DNA of 64,000 nt from Atopomonas hussainii (GTDB lineage: Bacteria; Pseudomonadota; Gammaproteobacteria; Pseudomonadales; Pseudomonadaceae), in contig NZ_FOAS01000006.1 of the NCBI RefSeq assembly GCF_900109735.1, positions 157,342 to 221,341 of the forward strand. The letters are read 5' to 3'. The notes below the pieces were generated by a model. That model worked only from the letters and a program-made list of their open reading frames with translations, did no database searches and was not told where the DNA came from. Shown in pieces: positions 26,806-35,712 of this stretch. A program made the position numbers and the translations under genes. The stretch's first letter is position 1. The number at the start of each line of letters is the position of its first letter.

Positions 26806-26884
26806 CGCAAAGATGGCTAAATAACCTTTGATTTATTAAGCTCAATACATACCGCCCAGCCCACCTGTTGCCAGAAGCTCACGG

Positions 26885-27949
26885 ATGTCAAAAGCCAAAT
26901 CACGGAACCTGATGGATCTCTTCCCGGAAGAAACTCGGGATGCGGCGAACCTGCTCAAGCAGGCCGTGCCCAACATGGTGCGTCACGACATCCCGCCCAA
27001 TCCGATTCACTATGCGCTCTGGTACAGCTACGCGCAGGGGCACAATAACGAGCTCAAGCAGCGTCTGGATCGCATCGTCAGTAACTTTGCCGTTTTCCCG
27101 CCCGAGGCAGCCCTCAAGCTGTACCGCGAATACATCATCCAAAACGAACTTGAAGAAGCCCGCGGCGGCCAGCAGCAAGTGATTGACGTAGTGGATGACC
27201 TCGAGCATGAAGTCACCCGCTCGCTGGACGACAGCAAGCACTACGAAAAAAGCCTGAAACACGGCCTTGAAGTGCTACACGAGCCGGTGATGGACGAGCT
27301 GCCCACCGTGCTGGAAGAACTGCTCGATAGCACCTACGCCATGCAAGAGCAGCAAGAGAAATTTCTCTACCGCCTGCAGGCCGCGCAAGCTGAAGTGCAG
27401 TACCTGCGCAACCAACTGAAAAAAACCCAGATGGCGGCCAGCCTCGACGCCCTCACCCAAGTGTTTAACCGTTTTTCGTTTAACCGCTTTCTGGAACAAG
27501 CGCTGGCAGAGAAACACCCCAGCGCCGCATTGATCATGCTGGACTTGGATCACTTCAAAGCCTTCAACGATCAATACGGCCACGTATTGGGCGACCGTGT
27601 ATTGCAAACCGTGGCGCAAATGCTGCGTGAGCAAACGCCGAGCAATGCCATCTGTGCGCGCTACGGCGGCGAAGAGTTCGCCATTATTTTGAACCCCTGC
27701 GGCAACCTCAATGAAGCCCAAGCCTTGGCCGAAACCCTGCGTGCCAAGCTGCAAAGCCTACGGGTAAAAGTGCGTAACACCGACAAAACCCTCGACAACA
27801 TCACCGCCTCTTTCGGCGTTGCCTTAGCGCAACCCGGTGACAGCCTCGACAACCTGATCCACCGCGCCGACCAAGACCTGTATCGCGCCAAACGCAATGG
27901 TCGCAACCGCGTCAGTGGCCCGGGTAATCAACGCAAACCCTCCTCCTGA
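26885..27949 (+). CDS. GGDEF diguanylate cyclase
   Basis: 354 aa, soluble. An N-terminal helical region (about 1-180, with a coiled coil at 160-182 leading into the catalytic part) precedes a GGDEF domain (about 185-345). Active-site signature GGEEF at 261-265 (ARYGGEEFAIIL), metal-binding LDLDHFKAFND (219-229). The inhibitory RxxD site five residues before the signature is replaced by PSNA, so c-di-GMP product inhibition is not expected. No membrane segment. 79 bp after the Hpt/HD-GYP gene; the pair probably makes and breaks c-di-GMP in one regulated unit. Confidence 0.88.
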   Translation: MSKAKSRNLMDLFPEETRDAANLLKQAVPNMVRHDIPPNPIHYALWYSYAQGHNNELKQRLDRIVSNFAVFPPEAALKLYREYIIQNELEEARGGQQQVIDVVDDLEHEVTRSLDDSKHYEKSLKHGLEVLHEPVMDELPTVLEELLDSTYAMQEQQEKFLYRLQAAQAEVQYLRNQLKKTQMAASLDALTQVFNRFSFNRFLEQALAEKHPSAALIMLDLDHFKAFNDQYGHVLGDRVLQTVAQMLREQTPSNAICARYGGEEFAIILNPCGNLNEAQALAETLRAKLQSLRVKVRNTDKTLDNITASFGVALAQPGDSLDNLIHRADQDLYRAKRNGRNRVSGPGNQRKPSS

Positions 27950-28045
27950 GTATTTGAGCCCACCGCGCCTTTACGGTTAAATATGCGCCGCCAAGTTTGG
28001 CGAACAGTTTCTACCGTTTTTTATCCCGTTTAAGGTGCTACTCCT

Positions 28046-28645
28046 TTGAAAAGTCTCAAGATTATTCACTTGGTTACCGGTGCTGCGGCACTGCTTTTGT
28101 TTGTTATTGGCGCATTCCGCGATGGCGCCAGCGGCTTGGCTGGGGCAGACACCCTGCTGTTGGCCATGCTCGGTATTACTCACCTGTTAATGGCCCCCCT
28201 GCTGCGCGGCAGCAGCAAAGCCACCCTCGTACAGCAACTGGTCAGTGCTTTTCTGGTGCTGGCGGTGATTCTGCAAACCGCCACTGTGTTAGCTCCGCTG
28301 GGCACACTCGCCGGTAATGTGCCGGCCGCTGCACTGGCACTGGGCGCTAGCCTGCTGGCCGCCATTGTCGGCCTGATCGGTGCCGGCCAGAGCAACAGCC
28401 AGGTTGCCAGCCAAAACTACCCAGAACCTGAGGAAGGCCGTGAGCAAGGCACCGTGAAGTGGTTCAACACCTCCAAGGGCTTTGGTTTTATCAGCCGTGA
28501 AAACGGTGACGATGTGTTTGTGCACTTCCGCGCGATTCGTGGCGAGGGCCATCGCATCCTGATCGAAGGCCAGCGCGTTGAGTTCGCGGTTGCCAACCGC
28601 GAGAAAGGCTTGCAAGCCGAAGACGTGGTGATCTTCGCCAGCTAA
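28046..28645 (+). CDS. Membrane-anchored cold-shock-domain protein
   Basis: 199 aa from a TTG start at 28046. Four hydrophobic segments (about 5-23, 33-53, 62-84, 92-113) are followed by a short linker and a complete cold-shock domain at about 134-198, with RNP1 KGFGFI (144-149) and RNP2 VFVHF (157-161). So the nucleic-acid-binding domain is tethered to the inner membrane, presumably facing the cytoplasm. As I recall, a protein of this type lies near aspS in P. aeruginosa too. AAGG ribosome site; strong terminator after it. Role unknown; the RNA-binding residues are intact. Confidence 0.82.
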   Translation: MKSLKIIHLVTGAAALLLFVIGAFRDGASGLAGADTLLLAMLGITHLLMAPLLRGSSKATLVQQLVSAFLVLAVILQTATVLAPLGTLAGNVPAAALALGASLLAAIVGLIGAGQSNSQVASQNYPEPEEGREQGTVKWFNTSKGFGFISRENGDDVFVHFRAIRGEGHRILIEGQRVEFAVANREKGLQAEDVVIFAS

Positions 28646-28661
28646 GCAGATGTGAAGCACA

Positions 28662-28690
28662 AAAAAGCCCCGACCAGTTCGGGGCTTTTT
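28662..28690. terminator. Bidirectional terminator, cold-shock gene / fleR
   Basis: Stem AAAAAGCCCCGA / TCGGGGCTTTTT with loop CCAGT, between convergent genes; A- and T-runs on both sides let it work in both directions. Confidence 0.92.
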
Positions 28691-28705
28691 ATTGCCTGAG
28701 CGTAT

Positions 28706-30103
28706 TCAGGAGGCGTACAGATAGCCTTCCACATCAAAGCCTGCATCACGCATTTGCGCCAACTTGTAGCGCAAGGTACGCGGGCTGATACCGAGCTTTT
28801 CTGCGGTTTCTTTGCGCTTACCGCGCTCGGCACGCAAGGTGTCGATAATTAATTGGTACTCGCGCTGACGCAGATCGTCCTCTAACGCACCGCCTTCGCT
28901 GGTATCAGGCGTCGAAGGCATAGTCTGTGGCACCGCCAAGTTTGAGCTAGGCACCGCCATCAGCGGCGCCATGCCAATCGGGCTCGATAGACACAAGTCT
29001 TGCGGCTGAATCTGCCCGCCCTGCTGCAGAATCAACGCCCGCTGAATGGCGTTATCCAGCTCGCGCACATTACCCGGCCACGCATGGGCCATCAGCGCTT
29101 GTCGGGCAGCTGGGGAAAACTGCACAGGCGGCTGGTTCATTTTCTTCGCGTGTTTTTGCAGCAAGCGCTCGGCCAGCGGCACGATGTCCGCAGCACGTTC
29201 GCGCAGCGGCCGCCAACCGATAGGGAAGACTGACAAGCGATAGTACAAGTCCTCACGGAAGCGCCCTGCGCGCACCTCTTCGGCTAAGTCGCGGTTGGTG
29301 GTCGCCAGCACCCGAATATCTAACGGCAGCGGCTTACGCCCACCCACACGCTCGACCTCTCGCTCTTGCAGCACGCGCAGCAACTTGGCCTGCAAGGCCA
29401 TGGGCATTTCGGAGATTTCATCGAGCAAAATCGTACCGCCATCGGCCAACTCGAACTTCCCCGGCGATGCGGCAATAGCGCCGGTAAAAGCGCCTTTTTC
29501 GTGACCAAACAAGGTGGCTTCCAGCATGTTGTCCGGTATCGCCGCGCAGTTAATCGCCACAAACGGCGCATTGGCACGCGGCGATTGCTGGTGAATGTAG
29601 CGTGCCAAAACTTCTTTACCGGTACCCGACTCCCCCGAGATCAGCACGGTAGAGTCGCTCTGCGCCACACGCTGCGCCAACTGCAATAGCTGTTGACTGG
29701 CAGGGTCACACGCCACAGGGCCGTTGTCGGCACTGACCTGCAAACGCCCCGTCGTATGCTCTGCCACCACATCCAGCAGGGCTTTAGGCTCAAAGGGTTT
29801 CACCAAATAGTCTGCTGCCCCTTGGCGCATGGCCTCTACTGCTCTGTCTACTGCACCGTAAGCCGTCATCAGCACCATAGGCAGCTGCGGATACTGCGCA
29901 CGCACGTGCTCGAGCAGCGCATGGCCATCCATACCCGGCATGTTCACATCACTAACAATCAAGCTGTACGGCGCTTCTTTTAGCGCCAATAGCGCATCCT
30001 CGGCACTGCCGACGGCATCGAAGGCGTAACCGCCGATCTCCAGCGTGTCGCTCAAGGCTTCGCGCAGGGCGCGGTCATCTTCAACTAACAACACCTTGCT
30101 CAT
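28706..30103 (-). CDS. fleR: FleR, sigma-54-dependent flagellar response regulator
   Basis: 465 aa. Receiver 1-120 with Asp52 (LIVSDVNMPGMDG), AAA+ domain about 132-370 with Walker [14 protein letters not shown], the sigma-54-contacting GAFTGA loop and Walker B-region GGTILLDEI, and a Fis-type helix-turn-helix at the C terminus (KRKETAEKLGISPRTLRYKLAQM). Activates class III flagellar promoters (flgB, flgF, fliK in P. aeruginosa). Start ATG 30103 is set by GGAGG at proper spacing and by the 4-bp ATGA overlap with fleS; the ATG six bases upstream is too close to the ribosome site. Confidence 0.94.
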   Translation of the reverse strand: MSKVLLVEDDRALREALSDTLEIGGYAFDAVGSAEDALLALKEAPYSLIVSDVNMPGMDGHALLEHVRAQYPQLPMVLMTAYGAVDRAVEAMRQGAADYLVKPFEPKALLDVVAEHTTGRLQVSADNGPVACDPASQQLLQLAQRVAQSDSTVLISGESGTGKEVLARYIHQQSPRANAPFVAINCAAIPDNMLEATLFGHEKGAFTGAIAASPGKFELADGGTILLDEISEMPMALQAKLLRVLQEREVERVGGRKPLPLDIRVLATTNRDLAEEVRAGRFREDLYYRLSVFPIGWRPLRERAADIVPLAERLLQKHAKKMNQPPVQFSPAARQALMAHAWPGNVRELDNAIQRALILQQGGQIQPQDLCLSSPIGMAPLMAVPSSNLAVPQTMPSTPDTSEGGALEDDLRQREYQLIIDTLRAERGKRKETAEKLGISPRTLRYKLAQMRDAGFDVEGYLYAS

Positions 30104-31320
30104 GCGCATGCCTCCAGATTCTGCGTGCTATCGAGCAGCGGCAGGATGATTTCCATACAAGTACCCAAGCCTTCACGCGACCAGACTTTGAATTGCCCGT
30201 GGTGCGCGCGCACCACCGCCTTAACTACCGCCACGCCAAGCCCTGTGCCTGTGGCTTTACTGGTGAAGAAGGGCTCGCCAAGACGCTTTAGCGTGGCGGC
30301 CGACATACCCGGGCCGTTATCGGTAATACGCAGGCACAGCTGCGTATCGCGCACCAGCAAGCTGATCTTCAGCTGCGCCTGCTTGCCGCCGGCTTGCAAG
30401 CTGTTTTCCAAGAGATTGAGCACCGCACCGTTTAAGGTGTCGCGGTTACACTGCAAACGCGCCTTGGGCGCCCGACAGCGCCAGCGCACGGGCACATCAA
30501 GCAGCAATGGCTCGGCGGTTTGCTTGAGACTAATAAACCAATCGTTAACCGTTAAGCTGTCGGCCAACGGCAGGTCGCCACGAGCAAACACCAGCATGTC
30601 GCGCACTTGGTGCTCCAGCTCATGCAGGCGCTGCTTAAGCTTGCCGGCAAAACGTTGTTGCTGCTCGTGACTGAGCTGTTGTTCGGTCAGGTGACTGGCG
30701 TAGAGCATGGCGCTCGACAACGGTGTGCGCACTTGATGCGCCAGCGAGGCGACCATACGGCCCAGTGCCGAGAGCCGCTCATGGCGCGCCAACTCGTCTT
30801 GCAGGCGGCGCGTTTCGGTTAAGTCATTGAGCAGAATCAGCTGCCCCGGCTCACCATGCAGCGCGCGGATGGCCAACGACACACGCCGACCATCGCGCAG
30901 CGATACTTCGTGGCCATCATCGGCACGCGGGGCAAAATCGCGGCGAATCACTTCTCGCCAGAGCATGCCTTCCAGCGGCTTGCCCAGCAGTTGCCGGGCG
31001 GCGGGGTTGGCTTCACGCACTACACCGCGCACGTCCAAGACAATCACCGCACCGGGCAATAAATCCAGCAGGCTTTGCAGGCGATTGGCAAGGCGCTCTT
31101 TCTCGGCCAACTCTTGCATGCGCTGCGCACTGACCAAGGCCAACTGGCCTTTCAGCTCGCTGACGCGCTCTTCAAGTACGCGGTAAGAGTCGCTGAGTTG
31201 CGCCGACATCTGATTAAACAGCGCGAAGGCTTGCTCAAGCTTGGCGCGATCCGGTTCACCATGGCTGGTTAACAGGGTTTCGCTAGCGGCAGATTGGGGC
31301 TGTGGCGTTACAGCATTCAT
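30100..31320 (-). CDS. fleS: FleS, flagellar sensor kinase
   Basis: 406 aa, no membrane segment. Coiled coil at about 25-75, PAS domain at about 80-175 (AVIVLDVRGVVREANPAARQLLGKPLEGM), HisKA with LAHQVRTPLSSAMLYASHL, and HATPase with N box NLLENSLQAGGKQ, ITDNGPGM and GTGLGVAVVKAVVRAHHG. Cytoplasmic partner of FleR; transcribed with it from a sigma-54 promoter. The AGAGG ribosome site is at proper distance. The signal sensed by the PAS domain is not known. Confidence 0.94.
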   Translation of the reverse strand: MNAVTPQPQSAASETLLTSHGEPDRAKLEQAFALFNQMSAQLSDSYRVLEERVSELKGQLALVSAQRMQELAEKERLANRLQSLLDLLPGAVIVLDVRGVVREANPAARQLLGKPLEGMLWREVIRRDFAPRADDGHEVSLRDGRRVSLAIRALHGEPGQLILLNDLTETRRLQDELARHERLSALGRMVASLAHQVRTPLSSAMLYASHLTEQQLSHEQQQRFAGKLKQRLHELEHQVRDMLVFARGDLPLADSLTVNDWFISLKQTAEPLLLDVPVRWRCRAPKARLQCNRDTLNGAVLNLLENSLQAGGKQAQLKISLLVRDTQLCLRITDNGPGMSAATLKRLGEPFFTSKATGTGLGVAVVKAVVRAHHGQFKVWSREGLGTCMEIILPLLDSTQNLEACA

Positions 31321-31372
31321 GGCAACCTCTCGTCACAGAACCGTCGGTACAGTTCGTTACTAAGAGGTCTTC

Positions 31373-31388
31373 AGCAAAGACCATGCCT
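31373..31388 (-). promoter_or_regulatory. Sigma-54 promoter of fleSR
   Basis: Minus strand AGGCATGGTCTTTGCT: GG-N10-GC with a good -12 (TTTGC) and a weaker -24 (AGGCAT). It lies 53-68 bp before fleS and its -24 box overlaps the right arm of the hairpin at 31385-31414. Expected to be FleQ-activated. Confidence 0.72.
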
Positions 31389-31414
31389 GATTTAATTTTC
31401 CTTTTAAATCAGGC
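31385..31414. terminator. 11-bp perfect inverted repeat between fleQ and fleS
   Basis: GCCTGATTTAA, 8-base loop, TTAAATCAGGC. It may stop fleQ transcripts, although no T-run follows the stem, or be a protein-binding site, since one arm covers the -24 box of the fleSR promoter. Confidence 0.5.
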
Positions 31415-31442
31415 AATTACAGGAATACAACGAGGGTACGCG

Positions 31443-32915
31443 TCAATCTTCCGGCTGATCGTCGCGACGGCTCATGCCGTACTTACGCATTTTTTCCACT
31501 AAGGTTGTGCGACGCACGCGCAAGCGCTCGGCGGCTCGCGCCACCACGCCTTCGGCATCATCCAGCGCCTGCTGGATTAGCGTCTGCTCAAGGCCGGCCA
31601 AGTACTCTTTCAAGTCCAAGCCTTCTTCCGGCAAGACTGCCGGTGAGCTGACACTGGTCTGCCCCGGCGCAGCGAGCATGCTGCGCGCTTCTAAGTCTTC
31701 GCGCAGGGTCTCGACCAGACGCTCACTTTCATCATCCACATGACGAAACTTCGGCGGCAACTCAGCCACGCCAATCACCCCATAGGGGTGCATGATCGCC
31801 AAACGCTCCACCAAGTTGGCCAGCTCGCGTACGTTGCCCGGCCATTCATGGCGACACAGAGACATGATCGCCGCCGAGTTAAAGCGAATTGAGCCACGCT
31901 TTTCTTGCTCAAGGCGGGTGACCAGCTCATGCAGCAGCACGGGAATGTCTTCACTGCGCTCGCGCAGCGGCGGCATATCGATGGGGAACACGTTTAAGCG
32001 GTAGAACAAATCTTCACGGAAGCTGCCTTCGGCAATCATTTGCTCAAGGTTTTTATGCGTGGCGGCAATAATGCGCACATCGACTTGCTGGGTTTTATTG
32101 CTGCCGACCTTCTCGAAAGTGCGCTCTTGCAGCACACGCAGCAGCTTGACCTGCATGGGCAGCGGCATATCGCCGATTTCATCGAGGAACAGCGTACCGC
32201 CATTGGCCAGCTCAAAACGCCCAGTGCGGCTGCTGATAGCGCCGGTAAAAGCGCCTTTCTCGTGGCCGAACAGTTCGCTTTCTAACAGCTCGGCAGGAAT
32301 AGCGCCGCAGTTAACCGGCACAAACGGGCCATCGCGGCGGCTTGAGTGGTAATGCAGATTGCGCGCGACCACCTCTTTACCGGTGCCGGACTCACCCAGA
32401 ATCAGCACGCTGGCTTCGGTGTCTGCCACTTGCTGCATCATCTGCCGCACGTGCTGCACTTGGCGACTGGTGCCCACCAAGCTGCGGAAGAGGTTGAGTT
32501 CACGCTGTCGACCGCGCTCACGCGCTTGGTCGTACATTTCGCGGTACACCTGCGCACGGTGCAGGGCGTCGAGCAAAGGGTTGTAATGCAGCGGGCTGCC
32601 GAGCGTACCTAGCACGCGCTGCCGCTCATCATCGTGCCACTCGTTATGGCCATGATCTTCTAACAGCAGCACCGGCAAAAAGGCGTCCCACGCCCCTAAG
32701 ATTTTCGCCAGCTCGGTAGCGCCGCCTTTGCTGTCCACTTGGCCCAGCACTACACACAGCGCATCGCGGCTACTGGCTAAGCTGTCGGCTTGCTTGCGCC
32801 AATCGGCGCTGCTGCAGCTTAAGTAATTCTCGTCAAGAAAATCCAAAATGACGGCCAAGCCACTGCGGCGCGCCGCGTCATCATCAATCAATAAAATCTT
32901 GGTTTCACGCCACAT
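31443..32915 (-). CDS. fleQ: FleQ, master flagellar regulator and c-di-GMP receptor
   Basis: 490 aa. Degenerate receiver-like FleQ domain (1-120), AAA+ domain with Walker A GESGTGKE (174-181), GAFTGA loop, and a Fis-type helix-turn-helix at the end ([26 protein letters not shown]). The c-di-GMP binding motif LFRSLVG is at 142-148, with Arg144, Arg185 and Asn186, the same residue numbers as in P. aeruginosa FleQ; c-di-GMP binding is therefore expected. Top of the flagellar cascade and, in relatives, repressor/activator of matrix genes. Ribosome site is weak (AAGAA). Confidence 0.96.
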   Translation of the reverse strand: MWRETKILLIDDDAARRSGLAVILDFLDENYLSCSSADWRKQADSLASSRDALCVVLGQVDSKGGATELAKILGAWDAFLPVLLLEDHGHNEWHDDERQRVLGTLGSPLHYNPLLDALHRAQVYREMYDQARERGRQRELNLFRSLVGTSRQVQHVRQMMQQVADTEASVLILGESGTGKEVVARNLHYHSSRRDGPFVPVNCGAIPAELLESELFGHEKGAFTGAISSRTGRFELANGGTLFLDEIGDMPLPMQVKLLRVLQERTFEKVGSNKTQQVDVRIIAATHKNLEQMIAEGSFREDLFYRLNVFPIDMPPLRERSEDIPVLLHELVTRLEQEKRGSIRFNSAAIMSLCRHEWPGNVRELANLVERLAIMHPYGVIGVAELPPKFRHVDDESERLVETLREDLEARSMLAAPGQTSVSSPAVLPEEGLDLKEYLAGLEQTLIQQALDDAEGVVARAAERLRVRRTTLVEKMRKYGMSRRDDQPED

Positions 32916-32968
32916 AGATTTTTCTTATTCCTAATGGGAATGCCGATGAAAGCAAACCAGACTTCCCC

Positions 32969-33009
32969 AAAAAACATCGGCCTACGGCTGTAGTTAAGCC
33001 AATAGGCCG
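32969..33009 (-). terminator. Terminator after fliT
   Basis: Minus strand CGGCCTA / TAGGCCG outer stem, extended by an inner TGGCT/AGCCG pairing, then a run of six T after ATG. Ends the fliD-fliS-fliS-fliT unit and isolates the fleQ promoter. Confidence 0.82.
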
Positions 33010-33052
33010 GCGCGAGTCAATTTAATGGCGTTGATTTTTGTAAAGAGAGGGT

Positions 33053-33349
33053 TCAACCGAACAGTTGATAAACCTGAGCGCCCTTTTGCGCGCGCTTGAG
33101 TTGATTTAACTCGGCGGCAATTTCCTGCTGCTGTTGCTGGCAGGCGCTGATCAGGTCGCGATAAACACCAAGCATTTGTTCGAGGGTGCCGCGCAGTGCT
33201 TCAGCATCACGCGCGTCGTCCTCCATGGCTTGGTCAATCTGCTCGCGGCACAGGCTATCCAGCTGGGCAACGGTCAACCAATCTTGCTGACCAAGGGCCA
33301 AGCTGAGCGCTTCGCCGGTTGTCTTAAGTGCCTGTTGGGCCTGATTCAT
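33053..33349 (-). CDS. fliT: FliT-like flagellar chaperone (position of fleP)
   Basis: 98 aa from ATG 33349. Small, all-helical, Gln/Glu/Ala-rich protein (EALSLALGQQDWLTVAQLDSLCREQIDQAMED, then a C-terminal coiled coil ending QLKRAQKGAQVYQLFG). Lies directly after fliS, where Enterobacteria have fliT and P. aeruginosa has fleP. FliT chaperones the cap protein FliD. Sequence signal is weak; the call rests on size, helicity and position. Its ribosome site GAGGTGGTT covers the fliS stop, so translation is coupled. Confidence 0.7.
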   Translation of the reverse strand: MNQAQQALKTTGEALSLALGQQDWLTVAQLDSLCREQIDQAMEDDARDAEALRGTLEQMLGVYRDLISACQQQQQEIAAELNQLKRAQKGAQVYQLFG

Positions 33350-33356
33350 AACCACC

Positions 33357-33737
33357 TCAGTGCTCGATACCGTCCCAGCCTTCTTTGATTTCACGCAGCA
33401 AACTCACGGCTTCATCCAGCGGTGCGAGCTGATTATTGCGTGTTACATCCAGTAAACGCTGGGCAATGTAGTCGTAGAGTGAATCTAAATTGCTGGCGAT
33501 TTCACCGCCTTGTTCAAAGTCTAATGACTCACGCAGAGCCATAACAATCGCAATGGTCTTGCCGAGCATTTCGCCTTTCAGAGCCAACTGCTCACGCTCA
33601 ATAGCACCGCGTGCTTTGGCCAAGCGATCCAAGGCACCCTCAAGCAGCATTTGAATCAAGCGGTGCGGGCTGGCCTCAACCACCTGCGCGCCGGTATTCA
33701 CATTTTGGTATTGGCGCAGCGCTGACATGGCATTCAT
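33357..33737 (-). CDS. fliS: FliS flagellin chaperone, paralogue 1
   Basis: 126 aa. Typical FliS: ALRQYQNVNTGAQVVEASPHRLIQMLLEGALDRLAKARGAIE at the N terminus and [48 protein letters not shown] at the C terminus. Binds the C-terminal helices of flagellin in the cytoplasm and prevents early polymerisation. This copy keeps the classic SPHRLIQML core and is translationally coupled to fliT. A second, diverged fliS lies just upstream. Confidence 0.93.
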   Translation of the reverse strand: MNAMSALRQYQNVNTGAQVVEASPHRLIQMLLEGALDRLAKARGAIEREQLALKGEMLGKTIAIVMALRESLDFEQGGEIASNLDSLYDYIAQRLLDVTRNNQLAPLDEAVSLLREIKEGWDGIEH

Positions 33738-33813
33738 AGCAACTCCCGAACAGGTTAGCGGTGTGTTTCGCTGTTACCTCTGTATCGGCAATGGCTCGAG
33801 TATCTTTATGTTT

Positions 33814-34206
33814 TTATTCGCCAGAAGTGGCCGGCTCGACCTGCGGGGCAATGGCATCCCACGCTTCGTTTAAGTTTTTCAGCAAGGCCTCAACTTCATC
33901 CAGCGAGCGCGGCGTATCGTCCAGCGCTACGCGGGATAACTTGCGAGTCATATAGTCATAAAGACTGTCGAGGTTCTCGGCAATATCGCCGCCTAGGTCT
34001 TTATCTAGGCTTGCCTGCAACACACCCAAAATCGTGATGGTGGTGCCCACCGCCAAACCGCGTTCGGCAGCATCGCCCTGTGCCTGCGCCGCCCGCGCGC
34101 GCTGCACACGCTCAAGCGCACCTTGTAATAGCATCTGCACGGCACGATAAGGGGTAACTTCCAGCTGGGTGTTGACCTGCCGGTAGGTGTCGATGGGCTT
34201 GCTCAT
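33814..34206 (-). CDS. FliS-like chaperone, paralogue 2
   Basis: 130 aa. Same fold signatures as the neighbouring FliS ([80 protein letters not shown]) but clearly diverged: PYRAV replaces PHRLI, and it ends with an acidic Pro/Thr/Ser tail. It lies 9 bp after fliD, so it is first of the two. A tandem duplication that has split; it may serve a different client or a glycosylated flagellin. 76 bp separates it from paralogue 1. Confidence 0.9.
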   Translation of the reverse strand: MSKPIDTYRQVNTQLEVTPYRAVQMLLQGALERVQRARAAQAQGDAAERGLAVGTTITILGVLQASLDKDLGGDIAENLDSLYDYMTRKLSRVALDDTPRSLDEVEALLKNLNEAWDAIAPQVEPATSGE

Positions 34207-34215
34207 AAATAATCC

Positions 34216-35631
34216 TTAGGACTTAACAGAGCCAGGCAGGCTAGCTAATTGCTGAGTAAGGCGCTCACTGGTTTTTTGCAGCTGAGCAACCAAGGTATCC
34301 ATCGCCGTAAAGCGCGCGACCAAACGCTCTTCAACTTTGGCCATGCGCAAATTCAAGGACTCGCGTTGCTTATCGACACTCTTAATCGTGCCCTGCAGGC
34401 TATCGAGACGTTGCTGAATAATGCCGGTGGTATCGGTATAGGGCTTCACGCGATTTTCTAGACGCGTCATTAGGCCGGTATCGCCGGTGAAAAAGTTGCT
34501 CAAAGTACCGAAATTATCCGCGACAGCCTTGCCCAGCTTGTCACTATCGACTTTGAGGGTGCCATCTTTCTGCGCGCTGATGCCTAACTCTGCCAAAACC
34601 TGAATACCTTCCAAGCCACTGGCAGAGACCAATTCGGCGCGCACGCCAGAGATAAGATTGCGCGCAGTAGCGTCGCCAGCCAAGGGCCCCACGACGGGGT
34701 TACTTCCACTCACAGGAACAATAGAGGTTAATTGATTCGCCGTTCCGAGCAGCTTGTTATAAGCCGTTACAAACTTATTGATCTCAGAAACAATCGCACT
34801 GGTGCCCTGCTCCACCTTCACAGTGACGGCTGATGTGGTGGTGTTAGCTAAGGTGAAGGTTACATCCGATACCGCATTAGCCACGCTATTGGTGGCACTC
34901 TCCATAGCAAGGCCATCAAGCGTGAACTGAGCATTCTTAGCTTGCGTGATATAACCCGCCGCACCGCCGGTTTGGGCGATGGAAGCGTCCACGTTCAAGA
35001 GCGTTAAGCTATTACTGGCTACGCCGCCAGTATCCGCACCCACTACGTTCAGATCACGCCCATCGCCACTCTTATCTGAACTCAGCACTAAACGTGTCTG
35101 ACCTGTGGCGGGATCGTTGATCAAATTGGCGCTGATGCCCTGATCGGCAAATTGACTGTTGATGTTGTCACGAATGGTTTGCAGGGTATCGCCGTCAGCA
35201 ACATCTAGAACAAAGGACTCGGTGCCACCTTGGCCGTCACCGCGGGTCAAAGTTAACGTGCCGGCCTGAAAGTCAGCCGTAGAGCCTCCAGCAATCACCT
35301 GTGTAGAGACTTTGCTGGTGCTCGCCAAACGGCTTACTTGTAAAGAGTAACTGCCCGTCGAAGCGGTATTACCGGCAGTCGCCGATACAGCGGCTTTATC
35401 GCTGCTGGTGGTGGAGCGCTGATTAAACGTTTCGGTTTTTTTTAACGTTGCCAGCGCAGAGCTAAAGTCGCTAACCGCGCTTTTTAACTGACCCAAACCG
35501 GTGAACTTAGTGGTTGTGGCCTTCTCTAAACGCGCCAGCTGGGCTTCTTTGGGGGCTTTTTCAGCGTTGACGAGGGCCTGGACCAGCGCGGCCGTATCAA
35601 TGCCGGAGCCAATTCCTGAGATACCTGCCAT
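34216..35631 (-). CDS. fliD: Flagellar cap protein FliD
   Basis: 471 aa from ATG 35631 (GAGG ribosome site). Extracellular filament cap that folds arriving flagellin. N-terminal D0/D1 MAGISGIGSGIDTAALVQALVNAEKAP and the long coiled C-terminal part (SLQGTIKSVDKQRESLNLRMAKVEERLVARFTAMDTLVAQLQKTSERLTQQLASL) are conserved; the middle (about 90-400) is Ser/Thr/Ala/Gly-rich and variable. No good sigma-54 or FliA promoter was found in the 81 bp before it, so it may be read from flaG upward. Confidence 0.94.
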   Translation of the reverse strand: MAGISGIGSGIDTAALVQALVNAEKAPKEAQLARLEKATTTKFTGLGQLKSAVSDFSSALATLKKTETFNQRSTTSSDKAAVSATAGNTASTGSYSLQVSRLASTSKVSTQVIAGGSTADFQAGTLTLTRGDGQGGTESFVLDVADGDTLQTIRDNINSQFADQGISANLINDPATGQTRLVLSSDKSGDGRDLNVVGADTGGVASNSLTLLNVDASIAQTGGAAGYITQAKNAQFTLDGLAMESATNSVANAVSDVTFTLANTTTSAVTVKVEQGTSAIVSEINKFVTAYNKLLGTANQLTSIVPVSGSNPVVGPLAGDATARNLISGVRAELVSASGLEGIQVLAELGISAQKDGTLKVDSDKLGKAVADNFGTLSNFFTGDTGLMTRLENRVKPYTDTTGIIQQRLDSLQGTIKSVDKQRESLNLRMAKVEERLVARFTAMDTLVAQLQKTSERLTQQLASLPGSVKS

Positions 35632-35712
35632 AACCCACCTCGTCAAAAAAGCATCAGTGCATTTGCTATAGCCACCTTACAATCAAGTGCCATGCCAACT
35701 CACACCGATGAT

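Noticed and set aside
32916..32968. ATTCC/GGAAT small inverted repeat before fleQ
   Set aside because: Only five bases per arm in AT-rich leader DNA; not enough to claim an operator.
35682..35697. Sigma-54 promoter before fliD (minus strand TGGCATGGCACTTGAT)
   Set aside because: The -12 position reads GA rather than GC, so the key dinucleotide is missing.
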